NCBI GenBank assembly: GCA_965216915.1 | Contig: CBDCGS010000011.1 | Location: 1,612,001-1,676,000 of the forward strand | DNA from: CBDCGS01 sp965216915 | Lineage (GTDB): Bacteria > Pseudomonadota > Alphaproteobacteria > UBA828 | Length of the DNA: 64,000 nt | Reading direction: 5' to 3' | Shown: in pieces, positions 8,710 through 15,985 of the stretch | Layout of the letters: the number at the start of each line of letters is the position of its first letter | Numbering within the stretch: the stretch's first letter is position 1 | Program-made: the position numbers and the translations under genes | The notes under the pieces: model-generated | The model's database searches: none | Told to the model about the DNA's origin: nothing | What the model saw: only the letters and a program-made list of their open reading frames with translations

Positions 8710-10079
8710 TCGAGGAGCTCCTCCTCTCGGCAAATCCCTATGGCTGCCGCGCCGCCGCAATCTCCGAGGGGCGGCCCGTCGCATTCTTTGTCGAGTCCGC
8801 CTCGCGTCCAAGCCGCGTCGGCGATATTCACTTGGCGCAGGTGCGCCGCGCGATGCCGGGGATCGATGCGAGCTTCGTGGAGCTCGGCGACGGCACGACC
8901 GCCTTCGTTCGCCGGCCGCCGCGAGGACGCGAGACCGCGTTGATCGTGCAAATCGTGGCGGACGCCCATCGGGAGAAGGCGCCCCGGGCGAGCACCGATA
9001 TCGCGCTCGCGGGTCGGTTTGTGATCTACCGGCCGGCTGCCTCGGGCTCGGCGGTCTCACGCCGCGTCGCGGGACACGCGGGTGCGAAGGCGCGTCTCGA
9101 TGCGTTGCGCAGCCTGGATCTCACCGAGGGCGGATTCACGCTCCGCAGGGCAGCCCTCGACGTCGACACGGAGCCGATCCTTCTGGAAGCGCGGCGGCTC
9201 GCCGCGCGCTGGTGCGCGGTGCGAGAGGCCGCGGCAGAGGGGGCGGCGCCACGCCGCCTCCTGTCCGCGGGCGGCCTGTTCGCTAGGCTCGCGCGCGACA
9301 TCGTCCAGCCAAACCGCACGCGGCTCGTCGTCGAGCCGCCGACGACGATGGAGTCGCTGGCCCTCGGCGGCGACGGGGATAGGCCCGACCTCGACGGCAT
9401 CGTACGCGCCCACGACGGCCACGGCGCATTGTTCGATCGCTACGATTGTGCCGGTCGCTTTGCGGCGGCGCTCGAGCCGGAGGTCCTGCTGCCATCCGGC
9501 GGACGGCTGATCATCGAGGAATGCCGCGCCCTAACCGCGATCGACGTCGATAGTGCGTCCCAAGCACCGCAAGGCGGCCGCGGTGCCGACCTGCGCCGTG
9601 TTCGTGAGGAGGCGATCGGCGCCGTGGCCGACGCGACCCGGCTGCGCAACCTATCCGGTCTCATCGTCATCGACCTGCCGGGTCAAGGCGCATCCGCGCG
9701 CGAGGTCCAAGCGCTGGGGCGCGCCCTCGCCGCCGACCGCACACCCTGCCGCGTGCTCGGCGCCACCGACGGGGGGTTGCTGGAATTTCGTCGTCAACGC
9801 GTCGGCGAGTCCCTCCTGGACGCGCTGACCGAGCCGGTGCCGGGCACCCACGGCGGCCGGCGCGCGCGTCTCGACAGCGCCGCCTTCGAGGCGGCACAAG
9901 CGGCGGCTGCGGCGATCAGGTCCGGCGCGCGCGCGGTCACGCTGCGCGCTGGGCCGCCCATGATCGCGCGGCTCACGGCGCCGGGCGAGGGCGCGTTGGC
10001 CGGGTGGCTCGGCGCATCAGTCGACTACGAAACGGATCGATCGATGGCGCGCGGCCACGTGGAGGTCGTCGCGACCTAG
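8706..10079 (+). CDS. ribonuclease E/G-family protein, short alphaproteobacterial form
   Basis: 457 residues from ATG 8706, overlapping the maf stop. The N-terminus (VGDIHLAQVRRAMPGIDASFVELG) is the S1-like domain start of RNase E/G. GGRLIIEECRALTAIDVDSA near residue 265 is the catalytic DNase-I-like segment with its metal-binding Asp, and LSGLIVIDLPG follows. It is far shorter than RNase E, lacking the long C-terminal scaffold, and I see no clear Zn-link CPxCxG motif. It probably processes rRNA or mRNA like RNase G. yacG, its frequent downstream neighbour, is absent here. Confidence 0.83.
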   Translation: MIEELLLSANPYGCRAAAISEGRPVAFFVESASRPSRVGDIHLAQVRRAMPGIDASFVELGDGTTAFVRRPPRGRETALIVQIVADAHREKAPRASTDIALAGRFVIYRPAASGSAVSRRVAGHAGAKARLDALRSLDLTEGGFTLRRAALDVDTEPILLEARRLAARWCAVREAAAEGAAPRRLLSAGGLFARLARDIVQPNRTRLVVEPPTTMESLALGGDGDRPDLDGIVRAHDGHGALFDRYDCAGRFAAALEPEVLLPSGGRLIIEECRALTAIDVDSASQAPQGGRGADLRRVREEAIGAVADATRLRNLSGLIVIDLPGQGASAREVQALGRALAADRTPCRVLGATDGGLLEFRRQRVGESLLDALTEPVPGTHGGRRARLDSAAFEAAQAAAAAIRSGARAVTLRAGPPMIARLTAPGEGALAGWLGASVDYETDRSMARGHVEVVAT

Positions 10080-10261
10080 GCCCTCGGTAATTGCATTGCG
10101 CCGACGCGCGCGCATATGACATGAGAGGGCGGTATTCGGGGGCGTCGGATTCGGTCGCCTGGCCGGCGTCGCGGCGTTCAGCCGACACGCGCGCGGTCGG
10201 GCGTCCCATCGGAGCGCTTGCCGATTGCGCCGAACGTCCGTCGCCTCATCATCGCGGGTGC

Positions 10262-11233
10262 ATGCTCGACCCCTTCACCTACATCAAGCTTCTCGGCGGA
10301 TTTGCACTGCTCTTCCTTGGCGGGGAAGCTCTGGTGCGCGGCGCTGTCTCGCTCGCCCGCCGCCTGCATGTCTCACCGCTGTTGATCGGCGCGACCGTCG
10401 TCGCGTTCGGCACGTCTGCGCCCGAGCTCGTGGTCAGCGTCGGCGCCGTGCTCAAGGGCTCGGTCGGCATCGCGTTCGGCAATGTCGTCGGCAGCAATAT
10501 CGCGAATCTCCTGCTGATCCTCGGCACGGCGATGGCGATCACGCCGATCGTCATCGTGCGCAACGCCGTGATGCGCGATTCGCTGATCCTGACGGGCGCG
10601 ACCGGGCTCCTGATCTTGTTCGCGACCTTCGGTGTGGTGATGCGCTGGCAGGGCATCTTGATGCTCCTGCTGCTGGGCGTCCTGACCTATTTCTCCTATT
10701 GGCACGAGCGGCGCCGCGTGAGCGCCTCTGCCCGCTTGCATCAGCGAGAGGCGGAGGAGCTGCATGCGGCGTTGCAGCCGGTTTGGCTTGCCGTCCTGAT
10801 TCTGCTCGGGGGCCTCGCGGGCGTCGCGGGCGGTGCCAACCTGCTGGTCGACGCGGCCACGCTCATCGCACGCGACATGGGGATCTCGGAGGCCGTCATC
10901 GGCCTGACCATCGTGGCGGTGGGCACGTCGCTTCCCGAGCTCGCGACGACGATCGTCGCCGCCTACCGCAAGCATGCTGACGTTGCGCTCGGCAACGTGC
11001 TGGGCTCTAGCGTGTTCAACATCCTCGGCATCATGGGGGTGGTCGCAGCGGTTCACCCATTGCCCGTGCCACCGCAAATGATGCGGTTCGACCTCTGGTT
11101 CGTGCTTGGGACGACCATCGCGATCGTGACCCTCATCCTCACGGGGCTCCGGCTCGCCCGCGGCCTCGGCGTGTTCCTCCTTCTCCTTTATGGCGGCTAT
11201 ATCGCAGTGCAATATCTCGGATTCTGGCATTAG
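10262..11233 (+). CDS. calcium/sodium antiporter, YrbG/CaCA type
   Basis: 323 residues with about ten hydrophobic segments. The two alpha-repeats that form the ion path are obvious: GTSAPELVVSV followed by GNVVGSNIANLLLILG, and again GTSLPELATTIVA followed by GNVLGSSVFNILGIMG. These GxSxPE and GNxxGS motifs define bacterial K+-independent Na+/Ca2+ exchangers of the CaCA superfamily. ATG 10262 is used; the frame is open for 57 codons upstream but with no transporter-like sequence. It stands alone, and its position between the RNase gene and tRNA-Phe breaks the usual alphaproteobacterial order. Confidence 0.92.
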   Translation: MLDPFTYIKLLGGFALLFLGGEALVRGAVSLARRLHVSPLLIGATVVAFGTSAPELVVSVGAVLKGSVGIAFGNVVGSNIANLLLILGTAMAITPIVIVRNAVMRDSLILTGATGLLILFATFGVVMRWQGILMLLLLGVLTYFSYWHERRRVSASARLHQREAEELHAALQPVWLAVLILLGGLAGVAGGANLLVDAATLIARDMGISEAVIGLTIVAVGTSLPELATTIVAAYRKHADVALGNVLGSSVFNILGIMGVVAAVHPLPVPPQMMRFDLWFVLGTTIAIVTLILTGLRLARGLGVFLLLLYGGYIAVQYLGFWH

Positions 11234-11455
11234 GGCGCCGGATCGCTCGTGTTAACGAACTCGCCGCAGAGGTTAGCTAGGATGAGCCGGTGGCGGGTGG
11301 CGCCGGTCGCGCGACCCCGATCGAGAGGAGGTTTGGCGGTGGCCGCAACCGCTCACGAAGGAACCCGGAAAGCCTGGCTGACGCCCGGTCCGGGCCCGCG
11401 CGCGGTGACGCCCGGGCACGGCCCATCCCGGCGTGTGGCCGTTTCGCGCTAAGCC

Positions 11456-12337
11456 GTGCCGTTCCCACCCGACGCCTTCCTCATCGGTGCACAAAAATGC
11501 GCCACCACGTCGATTGCGGCCATGTTGGCTGCGCATCCGGATGTTTGCCTGGCGAACGGCAAGGAACCCGACTTTTTCGATCGTTTCTGGGAGAACGGCG
11601 TGGAGTGGTATCGCGCCCAGTTCCCCGATCCCGCCGCGCGGGTCCTGCTCGACGCATCCGTGAGCTATTCTCAAGCGCGGCTGGTCAACGGGTCCAGCCT
11701 GCCGGACGGACAGCATGTCGTGGCGGAGCGCATTGCGTCGGTTTGCCCCGCCGCGCGGTTCATCTATGTGGTGCGCGAGCCGGTGGCGCGCACCTACTCG
11801 GGCTATCAGCACTCGGTGCGCCACCGCTACGAGGACCGCCCCTTCGCGGCCGTGATCCGCTCCGACAACGCTTATGAGAACACCAGCTACTACGCCGCGC
11901 AGCTGCGCGGGTTCATGGACCTGTTTCCGCGGGAGCGGTTTTTCATCGTGACCTATGAGCGGTTCAAGCGGACGCCGGCCGAGACGATCGCGGACATGAT
12001 CCGCTTCCTCGGTCTCGATGCCGAGGCACTGCCGCCAACCGTCGGCGACCTCCACGCCAACAAGAGCTACGAGCTGACCCCGGCCGGCCGCGCGGTGCGC
12101 GCGCTCTTTCCGAGCAACGAAAGCTTCAAGGCGACCATGCTGTTCGTGCGGCGGCTGATGCCGGGTGGGCTGCGCTCCCACGTGGCCGACATCTTGCGCA
12201 AGGACGTGCCGCCGATCGGCGTGGCTGAGGCCCGTCTGCTGCGCGAGCGGTTTCGGGAGAAAAATGCCGAGTTCGCCGCCCTCACGGGCCTCGATCTGTC
12301 GGAATGGGACACCGAAGAGCGGTCCGACCCGGCATGA
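11456..12337 (+). CDS. PAPS-dependent sulfotransferase
   Basis: 293 residues, GTG start. FLIGAQKCATTSIAAMLAAHPD close to the N-terminus is the 5'-phosphosulfate-binding loop, and FIYVVREPVARTYSGYQHSVR is the 3'-phosphate-binding segment of PAPS sulfotransferases. FFIVTYERFKRTPAETI and FLGLDAEALP are also typical of the family. It would move a sulfo group from PAPS to a carbohydrate, lipid or small molecule, possibly a surface glycan. Neighbouring genes do not reveal the acceptor. Confidence 0.87.
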   Translation: MPFPPDAFLIGAQKCATTSIAAMLAAHPDVCLANGKEPDFFDRFWENGVEWYRAQFPDPAARVLLDASVSYSQARLVNGSSLPDGQHVVAERIASVCPAARFIYVVREPVARTYSGYQHSVRHRYEDRPFAAVIRSDNAYENTSYYAAQLRGFMDLFPRERFFIVTYERFKRTPAETIADMIRFLGLDAEALPPTVGDLHANKSYELTPAGRAVRALFPSNESFKATMLFVRRLMPGGLRSHVADILRKDVPPIGVAEARLLRERFREKNAEFAALTGLDLSEWDTEERSDPA

Positions 12338-12342
12338 GGAGG

Positions 12343-12358
12343 CCCGGCGCACGCCGGG
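12343..12358. terminator. GC hairpin after the sulfotransferase gene
   Basis: CCCGGCG at 12343-12349 is the exact complement of CGCCGGG at 12352-12358, forming a 7-bp stem a few bases after the sulfotransferase stop and before the tRNA promoter. There is no T-run, so it may be only a weak terminator or a 3'-end-protecting hairpin. Confidence 0.35.
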
Positions 12359-12367
12359 TGGTCGAAG

Positions 12368-12396
12368 TGGACAGCCCGAGGCGCATCCCCTATAAA
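12368..12396 (+). promoter_or_regulatory. promoter of tRNA-Phe
   Basis: TGGACA at 12368-12373 and TATAAA at 12391-12396 lie 17 bases apart, a near-consensus sigma-70 promoter that would start transcription about 10 bases before the mature 5' end of the tRNA. Confidence 0.65.
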
Positions 12397-12413
12397 CCCG
12401 ACGCCAATCCGGT

Positions 12414-12489
<76 letters not shown>

Positions 12490-12639
12490 TATTTTTCAAT
12501 AACTTAGACGAAGCCGCACTTCGCTGAGCCTTGCTGCAGGGCTTGCAACAAGCCCCCTTTTGTTCCAATGAGTTACACATGGTGCCGTTTTGAGACGGCG
12601 GCGCCGTGCAACAAGGATGCAGCAAGAGGGGTGCGCCGG

Positions 12640-13233
12640 TCAGGGATCGCACGCTCGCATGAGCTCGCGGCCCAAGGGTGTTAAGCGTAGTGGGTTGCCA
12701 TCCATTTTTATCGTGCCGAGTTCTTTGAGCGCAGTTGCGCTAACGACTAAGGCATCTGATCCGAGGTGCGTCTTGCTTTCCAGCGCCGCGAATTGAATTT
12801 GGTGTTTTTCAGAACGCCAAATCGTTTCAAGCACAAGGGCGTCTACCGGGGTTAGCTTCCCGAGAATCTTGAGGAACTCTGGTCTCACCTCCGCCCGCCG
12901 ATTCGGATCACGCGCGTTAGCGATAAGGCGGGACCACAGGTCCTGCATCGTGGGGTTGGACTCCTCCGAAATGGCCTGAAGCAGTGGCAACCCCTGGCGA
13001 AGACTGATGGGCTCCGGCTTGTCGACACCGCGGACTTCCAATTTCTCTTCGCTCAGTCGAAAGACGCGCTCGGCACACCATAGCCGTGCGGCGCGAAAAG
13101 CATCGCCGGCGAAAAGGCCCGCTTCCTCTGCGACGGGTCCAATCGCACGGGCGATAGCTTCAACTGCAGGCCTCGCGGTGATGGCAACTTCTTTGGTCGC
13201 GTCGGCAGCCTTGCCGAATATCTCAATTTCCAT
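12640..13233 (-). CDS. Abi-alpha (DUF4393) family protein, possible abortive-infection gene
   Basis: 197 residues. The layout resembles the Abi-alpha/DUF4393 family: an N-terminal amphipathic helical part (KAADATKEVAITARPAVEAI), then the conserved block IPxxxxLPLLQAISEESNPTMQDLWSRLIANARDP, which here reads with SLRQG in place of the first motif. A C-terminal part resembling a winged helix follows (LETIWRSEKHQIQFAALE, TPLGRELMRACDP). Some relatives are annotated as abortive-infection proteins, but no mechanism is established. The ATG at 13233 has only a weak ribosome site. It sits 150 bases from tRNA-Phe in an accessory islet, which fits a defence role; that is inference. Confidence 0.65.
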   Translation of the reverse strand: MEIEIFGKAADATKEVAITARPAVEAIARAIGPVAEEAGLFAGDAFRAARLWCAERVFRLSEEKLEVRGVDKPEPISLRQGLPLLQAISEESNPTMQDLWSRLIANARDPNRRAEVRPEFLKILGKLTPVDALVLETIWRSEKHQIQFAALESKTHLGSDALVVSATALKELGTIKMDGNPLRLTPLGRELMRACDP

Positions 13234-13254
13234 AGGCCCATCTTAACAGCAAAC

Positions 13255-13272
13255 GCCCCGCCGAAGCGGGGT
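13255..13272 (-). terminator. UUCG-type hairpin upstream of the Abi-alpha-like gene
   Basis: On the minus strand CCCCGC-TTCG-GCGGGG forms a 6-bp stem with a UUCG tetraloop, followed by CGTTTG. It lies 20 bases before the ATG of the Abi-alpha-like gene. It could terminate transcription arriving from the small gene at 13.9 kb or act as an attenuator in the leader. The short T-run makes it a moderate candidate. Confidence 0.45.
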
Positions 13273-13281
13273 GCCTGCGTC

Positions 13282-13542
13282 TTGGGTGAGGTCCGCAAGG
13301 ACTTCACGGTGAGCGAGCGTGTCGCGATCTTGGAAACGATCGAGCGTAAGACGGTCGGCCGGCCAAGTGCAAATCGACAAAATTTTGTCGATAAACATGA
13401 CGCCGCTCATCGCGCTGGCTTCGGCAATCGCGAGACTGCTCGCCAGGCGCGTTCCGTCGTCGACCACGGCGCCCCCGAGGTCGTCGAGGCCATGGACGCC
13501 GGCGAGGTGTCGATCAGCGCTTCCTGCGCCGCACCCCGATGA
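13282..13542 (+). pseudogene. ParB-like partition protein remnant
   Basis: The frame reads GEVRKDFTVSERVAI, then VGRPSANRQNFV, AGFGNRETARQARSVV and GAPEVVEAMDAGEVSISA. This is the central helix-turn-helix part of ParB/KorB-like proteins found on phages, plasmids and islands. The N-terminal CTPase/nuclease domain is missing, with only about 15 unrelated codons upstream, and the frame stops just after the SISA motif, so about one third of a normal protein remains. No good start or ribosome site is visible (first usable codon TTG 13282). I read it as a decayed piece of a mobile element next to tRNA-Phe. Confidence 0.65.
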
Positions 13543-13653
13543 ACTTCCGCTCCGACTGGTTGCTTCGGCACGCTGTCGTCGTAGTCGCGGTAGACCGCCT
13601 CAACCCCGTCCGGTCGGCCCCAATTCGTTGGGCTCGCAATCGGCCCTGTCTTG

Positions 13654-13938
13654 CTAACGATCGAAGGTGTCTTCATCCTCCAGGTCGTTCTCCCTCTCGG
13701 CCAGGTCGGCCTCGACCGCCGCGAGCGCGTCGACCGCCTTCGCCGACACCTGCGCGAGGATGAAGGTGCGGCCGTTGACAGCGAAGATGTCGCCCGTCGC
13801 GCCGATCTCGCGCATCGCGCGCCGCTCAGGCGGCGCTAAGCGCGCGAGCCAGGGGATGGCGTCGGCATTGCCGACAGGGATAAACGGGGTGCGCCGCTGC
13901 TTCGACGGCTTCGGCAGCAACATCGCTGATTTCGACAT
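13654..13938 (-). CDS. small hypothetical protein with strong ribosome site
   Basis: 94 residues, not recognised. The N-terminus is basic (MSKSAMLLPKPSKQRR), followed by a compact middle (RREIGATGD, NGRTFILAQVSA) and a very acidic tail (ADLAERENDLEDEDTF). There is no membrane segment. A clear AGGAG sits seven bases before the ATG, which supports translation. The roughly 180 bases upstream form an unusual folded leader (see separate entry). The ParB remnant lies on the opposite strand just downstream. A phage or island origin is likely but not provable here. Confidence 0.55.
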   Translation of the reverse strand: MSKSAMLLPKPSKQRRTPFIPVGNADAIPWLARLAPPERRAMREIGATGDIFAVNGRTFILAQVSAKAVDALAAVEADLAERENDLEDEDTFDR

Positions 13939-13970
13939 GGTGGGCTCCTGTGTGGCTTGCTAAGGCCTGG

Positions 13971-14116
13971 CCAGCAAACGGTGCTGGTGTCCGGGGCTCA
14001 AAACACGCACAGGACGTGCCCGTGATCTTTAGGCCGAAGCCCTGGACATCACACGGACCCCGGACATAAGAAACCCGCGCTGTCGGGGCGGGTTCCGCCT
14101 GTGAGGTGTTTTGAGC
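13971..14116 (-). promoter_or_regulatory. highly structured leader RNA candidate (unassigned class)
   Basis: Almost every base of this gene-free stretch can pair. Plus coordinates: closing stem 13996-14006 with 14106-14116 (11 bp, GCTCAAAACAC and its complement); hairpin GCAC/GTGC 14007-14019; stem 14020-14026 with 14048-14056 (2-base bulge) enclosing 14032-14041; a 9-bp pairing 13988-13996 with 14058-14066 that crosses the closing stem like a pseudoknot or switch; hairpin 14072-14078 with 14088-14094; hairpin 13971-13976 with 13982-13987. Read on the minus strand, the inner loop is a cUUCGg tetraloop and the AACCCGC hairpin is followed by TTTCTT, so minus-strand RNA is favoured. It precedes the small gene at 13938 by about 35 bases. 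A riboswitch, attenuator, ribozyme or DNA-level origin remain possible. Confidence 0.55.
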
Positions 14117-14232
14117 ACTGTCAGGAAGCGTGCGCCGGCCCTACGGGACTGTCAACGACAAAGTTCGTGCTTCTCGTCCAGTCCAGTCCGACCTTATGTC
14201 GGCGCAGGAGACCTCTTAAAGAATCCCAGAAG

Positions 14233-14880
14233 TCAATTCTCTCCTAACTTGATCACGGGCTTACATTGATACAGGGGTCCCAGCTCTTCGCCAACAACTC
14301 CACATTTACTCTTATGAATTGTCTTTAGTGAACAATTGGGGTTTGTACTGACTCCATGGCAAACCGCTACCACACCAACATGATTTTCATTACACGCATC
14401 CGCTACAGGCTTCAAGCGATCCCGCAGATCACGTGGAGCATTAAGGTAATCAAAATTCCGACAATCTCCTAAATCACTAAACTTAATCCATTCATAGCTA
14501 ATTGTCGCCGTTTTATTTTCTATTCTCTTTCTTTCTTCTTTATCAATTCTAGACTCCTCAAGAAATTTTTTGTAATATTCCAGAGGGTCTTTGGTTTGTT
14601 CTTCGCAGAACAGGCTTAATGAATTTTGCGCCGCAATTATTTTCTCTACACTTATCCCGGCTCTAATTAGATCTTGTATTGTCGTGGCTGTATGTTCACT
14701 CCCGCTCAGATTAACCGATGCTATGTTTGCGATATTTACCGATATCTCCCCTAATACATCCTCATTCTGTAAATCAATAAGTGGTGGACAGTCATCGCCG
14801 AGGGACGGATTTACAGGCATCAGTCCAAACATCCAGGTCAAACCAAAAAATGCAACCATTGACTTGAGGGCCATTTTCAT
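14233..14880 (-). CDS. AT-rich secreted protein of unknown function
   Basis: I start at ATG 14880, which has AGGAG seven bases upstream, rather than at the end of the open frame (14967). The 215-residue product begins with a typical Sec signal peptide (MKMALKSMVAFFGLTWMFGL..) with a likely cut near NPSLGDD. The mature part is hydrophilic with about seven cysteines, so disulfides in the periplasm are likely, and a charged helical stretch (EESRIDKEERKRIENK). I recognise no family. The base composition is clearly more AT-rich than every neighbour, which points to recent acquisition within the tRNA-Phe islet. Confidence 0.6.
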   Translation of the reverse strand: MKMALKSMVAFFGLTWMFGLMPVNPSLGDDCPPLIDLQNEDVLGEISVNIANIASVNLSGSEHTATTIQDLIRAGISVEKIIAAQNSLSLFCEEQTKDPLEYYKKFLEESRIDKEERKRIENKTATISYEWIKFSDLGDCRNFDYLNAPRDLRDRLKPVADACNENHVGVVAVCHGVSTNPNCSLKTIHKSKCGVVGEELGPLYQCKPVIKLGEN

Positions 14881-15201
14881 CGAGATCTCCTGCATTGAGG
14901 CATTCGGAAGCGTTGAACGCAGGCAGCGATGGTCTTCGGCTAGGTAGCCTAAATTCATAGATCTCATGTGTCGAGCGTTATTTCAGCATATGCTGTCGAG
15001 AGGCACTGGAGCCTCACGCGCTCAGCACCAGCGGCCGGTCGAACTCGTAGACCACGGGCGCAGGCTCCTGGGCAGAGAGGCCGACTGCCGCAGGATTGAT
15101 CCCCCCTCCCGCGGTATGGCGCGCCAGCCATGCGAGCTCTCGGTTGATGACCAGGCGAGATTAAGGACCGGGGTTTGGCTCCCGACGCTGATCAGCGCGG
15201 T
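14881..15201. other. intergenic stretch without recognisable gene
   Basis: This 321-base stretch separates the AT-rich secreted protein from the end of the SleB-type gene. Apart from the ribosome site of the former (near 14890) I see no convincing coding frame, hairpin or repeat. Base composition changes from AT-rich to the genome's high GC at about 15,000, which probably marks the right edge of the acquired DNA. Confidence 0.4.
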
Positions 15202-15960
15202 TCAGCGCGGCCGGGGTTTGTAGAAGACGTGCTTGCCGATCGTCGGGCCCTTGGCAAAGTCCGTGGCCCAGTTTGGGCGGACACTGGTCGCGTGGTACCA
15301 AAGTGCACCCTCGGTCGGATCGTCATGCTCTCCGTGGAGCACCTGATCCGCGATCTTGCGAATTCTCAACATGGCATCGCGATCGGCAATCCGATCGCTC
15401 TTGCCATCGCACCACCACGAGAACTGGCAACCATGGTGGGGCAATGCACCACGCTGGGTGACGACAGCGCATACCGACGACGGAAAATGACGGTCGGTGA
15501 TCCGGTTCATGACCACCTTCGCGACGGCGATTTGCCCGAGAAGGGGCTCCCCGCGCGCCTCGTGGTATAGGTTGTGGGCAAGGCAGTCGAGGCTTTTGGC
15601 CATCGTCGTCGTCGCAGGGCCGCGTTCGCCGGGCGGGCGGAGCGCATCATCTTGCGGCGGCAACACGCCGATCGAAAGCGCGCCGATTGCGCCGCTCACC
15701 CCGATCGCAGCTCCGCCAACGAGCCACCTTGCCGGCGCCCGGCGAAAGCCACCGGTGCCCACGCGGTGTCGGACAAGAAATGATGGCTTGCGGCCCGTCC
15801 ACAAGAAAAAGACGCCCCGCTTCAGCCGATGCTGGAGTCGCCACCTCCACTTGAACCAATTGTCTGAGCGGATGATCCACCTCATTCGGGTGGGAGACAC
15901 GAAATGTTTTCGACCATAGACCGCGCGATGGCGGATAACACTGATACGTTCAGTAGCCAC
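15202..15960 (-). CDS. cell wall hydrolase, SleB/Hydrolase_2 family
   Basis: 252 residues. A basic N-terminus is followed by one transmembrane helix (about residues 78-100, ARWLVGGAAIGVSGAIGALS), so the protein is probably anchored with its enzyme domain in the periplasm. The catalytic domain has CLAHNLYHEARGEPLLGQIAVAKVVMNR, with the catalytic Glu of NLYHEARGE, then CAVVTQRG, CQFSWWCDG and ALWYHA, all characteristic of SleB-like lytic transglycosylases. In non-sporulating alphaproteobacteria these act in peptidoglycan turnover. It lies 25 bases upstream of nothing else on this strand; tamB follows on the same strand in the reverse order (ends at 15986). Confidence 0.88.
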   Translation of the reverse strand: MATERISVIRHRAVYGRKHFVSPTRMRWIIRSDNWFKWRWRLQHRLKRGVFFLWTGRKPSFLVRHRVGTGGFRRAPARWLVGGAAIGVSGAIGALSIGVLPPQDDALRPPGERGPATTTMAKSLDCLAHNLYHEARGEPLLGQIAVAKVVMNRITDRHFPSSVCAVVTQRGALPHHGCQFSWWCDGKSDRIADRDAMLRIRKIADQVLHGEHDDPTEGALWYHATSVRPNWATDFAKGPTIGKHVFYKPRPR

Positions 15961-15985
15961 AGTTGATCTTTGTTTGAGAGATCGC

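Noticed and set aside
13407..13676. Minus-strand frame opposite the ParB remnant
   Set aside because: No ribosome site or family similarity; the plus strand explains the composition.
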